From: Gammaproteobacteria bacterium
GTDB lineage: Bacteria; Pseudomonadota; Gammaproteobacteria; Chromatiales; Chromatiaceae
Length of the DNA stretch: 8,543 nt
Reading direction: 5' to 3'
Assembly (NCBI GenBank): GCA_019136395.1
Contig: JAGVUH010000680.1
Location: 1-8,543, forward strand
This document shows positions 7,092-8,543 of the stretch, in pieces. The stretch's first letter is position 1. Every line of letters starts with the position of its first letter. Position numbers and translations under genes: made by a program. Below the pieces are notes generated by a model. That model saw nothing but the letters and a program-made list of their open reading frames with translations, had not been told where the DNA came from and searched no databases.

Positions 7092-8438
7092 ATGGCGAGG
7101 CACCCGGCGGAGGGGGGTAGCCCCGATGGCACCGGTGGCGCGGCGGCGGGCGTGACACGGGATACGTCACCCCATACCGCGCCCCATACCGTGCCCGATA
7201 CCGCACCGGAGACGTCACGGGACACGCGACCCGGGGCCCGCCCCCTGGACGAGGCGGCCCTGCGCCCCTGGCTGACCCTGGCCACCATCCCCGGCCTGGG
7301 GCCCCGCTCCCTCAACCGCCTGCTGGAGCGGTTCGGCACCCCCGAGGCCTTGTTGGCGGCGGACGGCGCCAGGCTGGCCGCCGCCGGGGCCCGGCCGGCG
7401 GTGATCGAGCGCCTGCGCGACCCCCGGCCCGACCTGGTCGCCGCCGCCCTGGACTGGGCCCGGGCCGAGGATGCCCATCTGCTGGCCCGCCCGGACCCCC
7501 GCTACCCGGCCCGCCTGGGGGAACTGGTGGATGCCCCGCTGGTGCTCTATGTCCGGGGTGATCCGCGGGTCCTGGCCGATCCCCAACTCGCCATCGTCGG
7601 CAGCCGCAACCCGACCCCCGGGGCGCGGGAGACGACCCTGGAATTCGCCCGTCACCTGGCGGCCTGCGGTCTGACCATCACCAGCGGCCTGGCGGTGGGC
7701 ATCGACGCCGCCGCCCATCTGGGGGCCCTGGAGGCGGGTCACACCCTGGCGGTGATGGGTACCGGCCCGGACCGGGTCTATCCCGCCGCCCATCGGGACC
7801 TGGCCCGGCGGATCGCCGCCCACGGGGCCCTCGTGACCGAATTTCCCCCGGGCACCGGTCCCAAGTCCGAGCACTTTCCCCGCCGCAACCGGCTCATCGC
7901 CGCCTTGAGCCTGGGGACCCTGGTGGTGGAGGCGGCCCCCCAGAGTGGCTCCCTCATCACCGCCCGGCTGGCGGCGGAACTGGGTCGGGAGGTCTTCGCC
8001 ATCCCCGGTTCCATTCACAACCCCCTGGCCCGGGGCTGTCACGCCCTGATCAAGCAGGGGGCCAAGCTGGTGGAGACGGCCCAGGATGTCCTGGAGGAGC
8101 TGGCCCCGGTGCTGGCGCCCTTCCTGGGCCCGCAACCGCCCTTGCCCTTACCCCTCGCCGCAGCGGCGGGGGGCCCCGCCACCGCGGCCGGTGCCCGGGT
8201 TGGCCGGGGCGCGGCGGATGCCCCGATGGATGAGGATGCCCTGATGGGCGAGGACGCGGACTACCGGCGTTTGCTGGCGGCCCTGGGGCCGGACCCGGTC
8301 GCGGTGGACCTGCTCATCCAGCGCTCCGGCCTGCCGGCCAACCAGGTCTCTTCCATGCTGCTGATGCTGGAACTCCAGGGTCGGGTCGCCGCCGCTCCCG
8401 GCGGACGTTATTGCCGCCTTTTCCGCTCACCCTCTTGA
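7092..8438 (+). CDS. dprA: DNA-processing protein DprA
   Basis: DprA binds single-stranded DNA entering during natural transformation and loads RecA onto it. The 448-residue protein is complete. Residues 1-51 are a low-complexity extension made largely of 12-bp coding repeats. An N-terminal SAM/HhH-like domain follows (PWLTLATIPGLGPRSLNRLL, about 56-75). The Rossmann-like core then spans about 130-345, with IVGSRNPTPGARE (Gly170-Arg172), TSGLAVGIDAAAH, GTGPDRVYPA, EFPPGTGP, FPRRNRLIA and QSGSLITARLA. After a Pro/Ala/Gly-rich linker there is a C-terminal winged-helix domain (about 389-448) ending GGRYCRLFRS. ATG 7092 lies 3 nt after the preceding stop; the ribosome binding site is weak. Starts further in would remove only the low-complexity part, so the true N-terminus could be shorter. 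The linker carries a diverged 18-nt duplication (8226-8261, MDEDAL and MGEDAD). Confidence 0.96.
   Translation: MARHPAEGGSPDGTGGAAAGVTRDTSPHTAPHTVPDTAPETSRDTRPGARPLDEAALRPWLTLATIPGLGPRSLNRLLERFGTPEALLAADGARLAAAGARPAVIERLRDPRPDLVAAALDWARAEDAHLLARPDPRYPARLGELVDAPLVLYVRGDPRVLADPQLAIVGSRNPTPGARETTLEFARHLAACGLTITSGLAVGIDAAAHLGALEAGHTLAVMGTGPDRVYPAAHRDLARRIAAHGALVTEFPPGTGPKSEHFPRRNRLIAALSLGTLVVEAAPQSGSLITARLAAELGREVFAIPGSIHNPLARGCHALIKQGAKLVETAQDVLEELAPVLAPFLGPQPPLPLPLAAAAGGPATAAGARVGRGAADAPMDEDALMGEDADYRRLLAALGPDPVAVDLLIQRSGLPANQVSSMLLMLELQGRVAAAPGGRYCRLFRSPS
7161..7232 (+). repeat. Six degenerate 12-bp tandem repeats in the 5' end of dprA
   Basis: Six consecutive 12-base units start at 7161, 7173, 7185, 7197, 7209 and 7221. 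They are GATACGTCACCC, CATACCGCGCCC, CATACCGTGCCC, GATACCGCACCG, GAGACGTCACGG and GACACGCGACCC. They are in frame and encode repeating four-residue units (DTSP, HTAP, HTVP, DTAP, ETSR, DTRP) rich in Thr and Pro, placed just ahead of the first DprA domain. Confidence 0.85.
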
Positions 8439-8543
8439 CGTCATGCCGGGCAATCGTTTTTGCTAGGGAACCTGGAATATGTCACCCCCCGCGCCCCTGG
8501 CCGCCCCTTGGTCCGGATGCGTCTCCCCTGAATCCCCAACCCG
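8439..8543 (+). other. Region after dprA, possible start of another gene
   Basis: No known protein is recognisable in these 105 bases. ATG at 8479 is preceded by AGGGA (8465-8469) at a workable distance and opens a frame to the window edge (MSPPAPLAAPWSG...). It is too short and too low in complexity to call. No convincing terminator hairpin follows dprA. Confidence 0.2.

Noticed and set aside
5676..7103. Long minus-strand open frame opposite the LysM-family gene
   Set aside because: No family motif is visible, and the plus strand carries the conserved domain in order.
7215..8135. Minus-strand open frame opposite dprA
   Set aside because: It is Gly/Gln-rich shadow coding over an unambiguous dprA.
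8436..8475. TGACGTCA palindrome at the dprA stop followed by a T-run (8457-8461), as a terminator
   Set aside because: The palindrome is separated from the T-run and no GC-rich stem of useful length directly precedes the Ts.

Overview
The window is very GC-rich, gene-dense chromosomal DNA with a housekeeping layout known from gammaproteobacteria. On the minus strand, in transcription order, lie def, fmt, rsmB, a DUF4390 gene and ntrY. On the plus strand, divergent from def, lie a gene of the LysM-protein family usually found here, then dprA. This gene order together with the GC content suggests a Chromatiales-like (purple sulfur or related) gammaproteobacterium. That placement is inference from gene order and protein style; no rRNA or other marker is present.

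Minus-strand block (1-5442). def is intact. After a 32-nt gap comes fmt, whose reading frame is broken near 4597 where about 13 conserved residues are missing. fmt overlaps rsmB by 20 nt. rsmB is also broken: near 3388 the frame changes and about 30 conserved codons are missing. The rsmB stop overlaps the GTG start of the DUF4390 gene (GTGA), and the DUF4390 gene overlaps ntrY by 19 nt. ntrY is intact as far as it goes but runs off the left edge before its ATPase domain. The tight overlaps suggest one transcript for N-terminal protein processing and initiator-tRNA formylation (def, fmt), 16S rRNA methylation (rsmB) and an NtrY-type sensor kinase with its usual exported DUF4390 neighbour.

Divergent spacer (5443 to about 5711). 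No protein is recognised here. It holds four nearly contiguous palindromes (5588-5644) that overlap a weak candidate def promoter.

Plus-strand block (about 5712-8438). The first gene keeps the conserved C-terminal domain of the LysM-family protein of this locus, but I cannot find the N-terminal LysM domain in any frame, and its start is uncertain. dprA follows after 3 nt and is full length. The final 105 bases hold no recognisable gene.

Two themes stand out. First, three neighbouring genes (LysM-family, fmt, rsmB) each lack a conserved block, two of them out of frame, while def and dprA are whole. Either this stretch is decaying or the assembly has dropped sequence. Second, several genes carry low-complexity insertions or extensions built from short degenerate repeats: the RsmB N-terminus and core, the DprA N-terminus and linker, and the DUF4390 signal region. 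I saw no mobile element, CRISPR array, tRNA, rRNA or clearly new multi-gene system.
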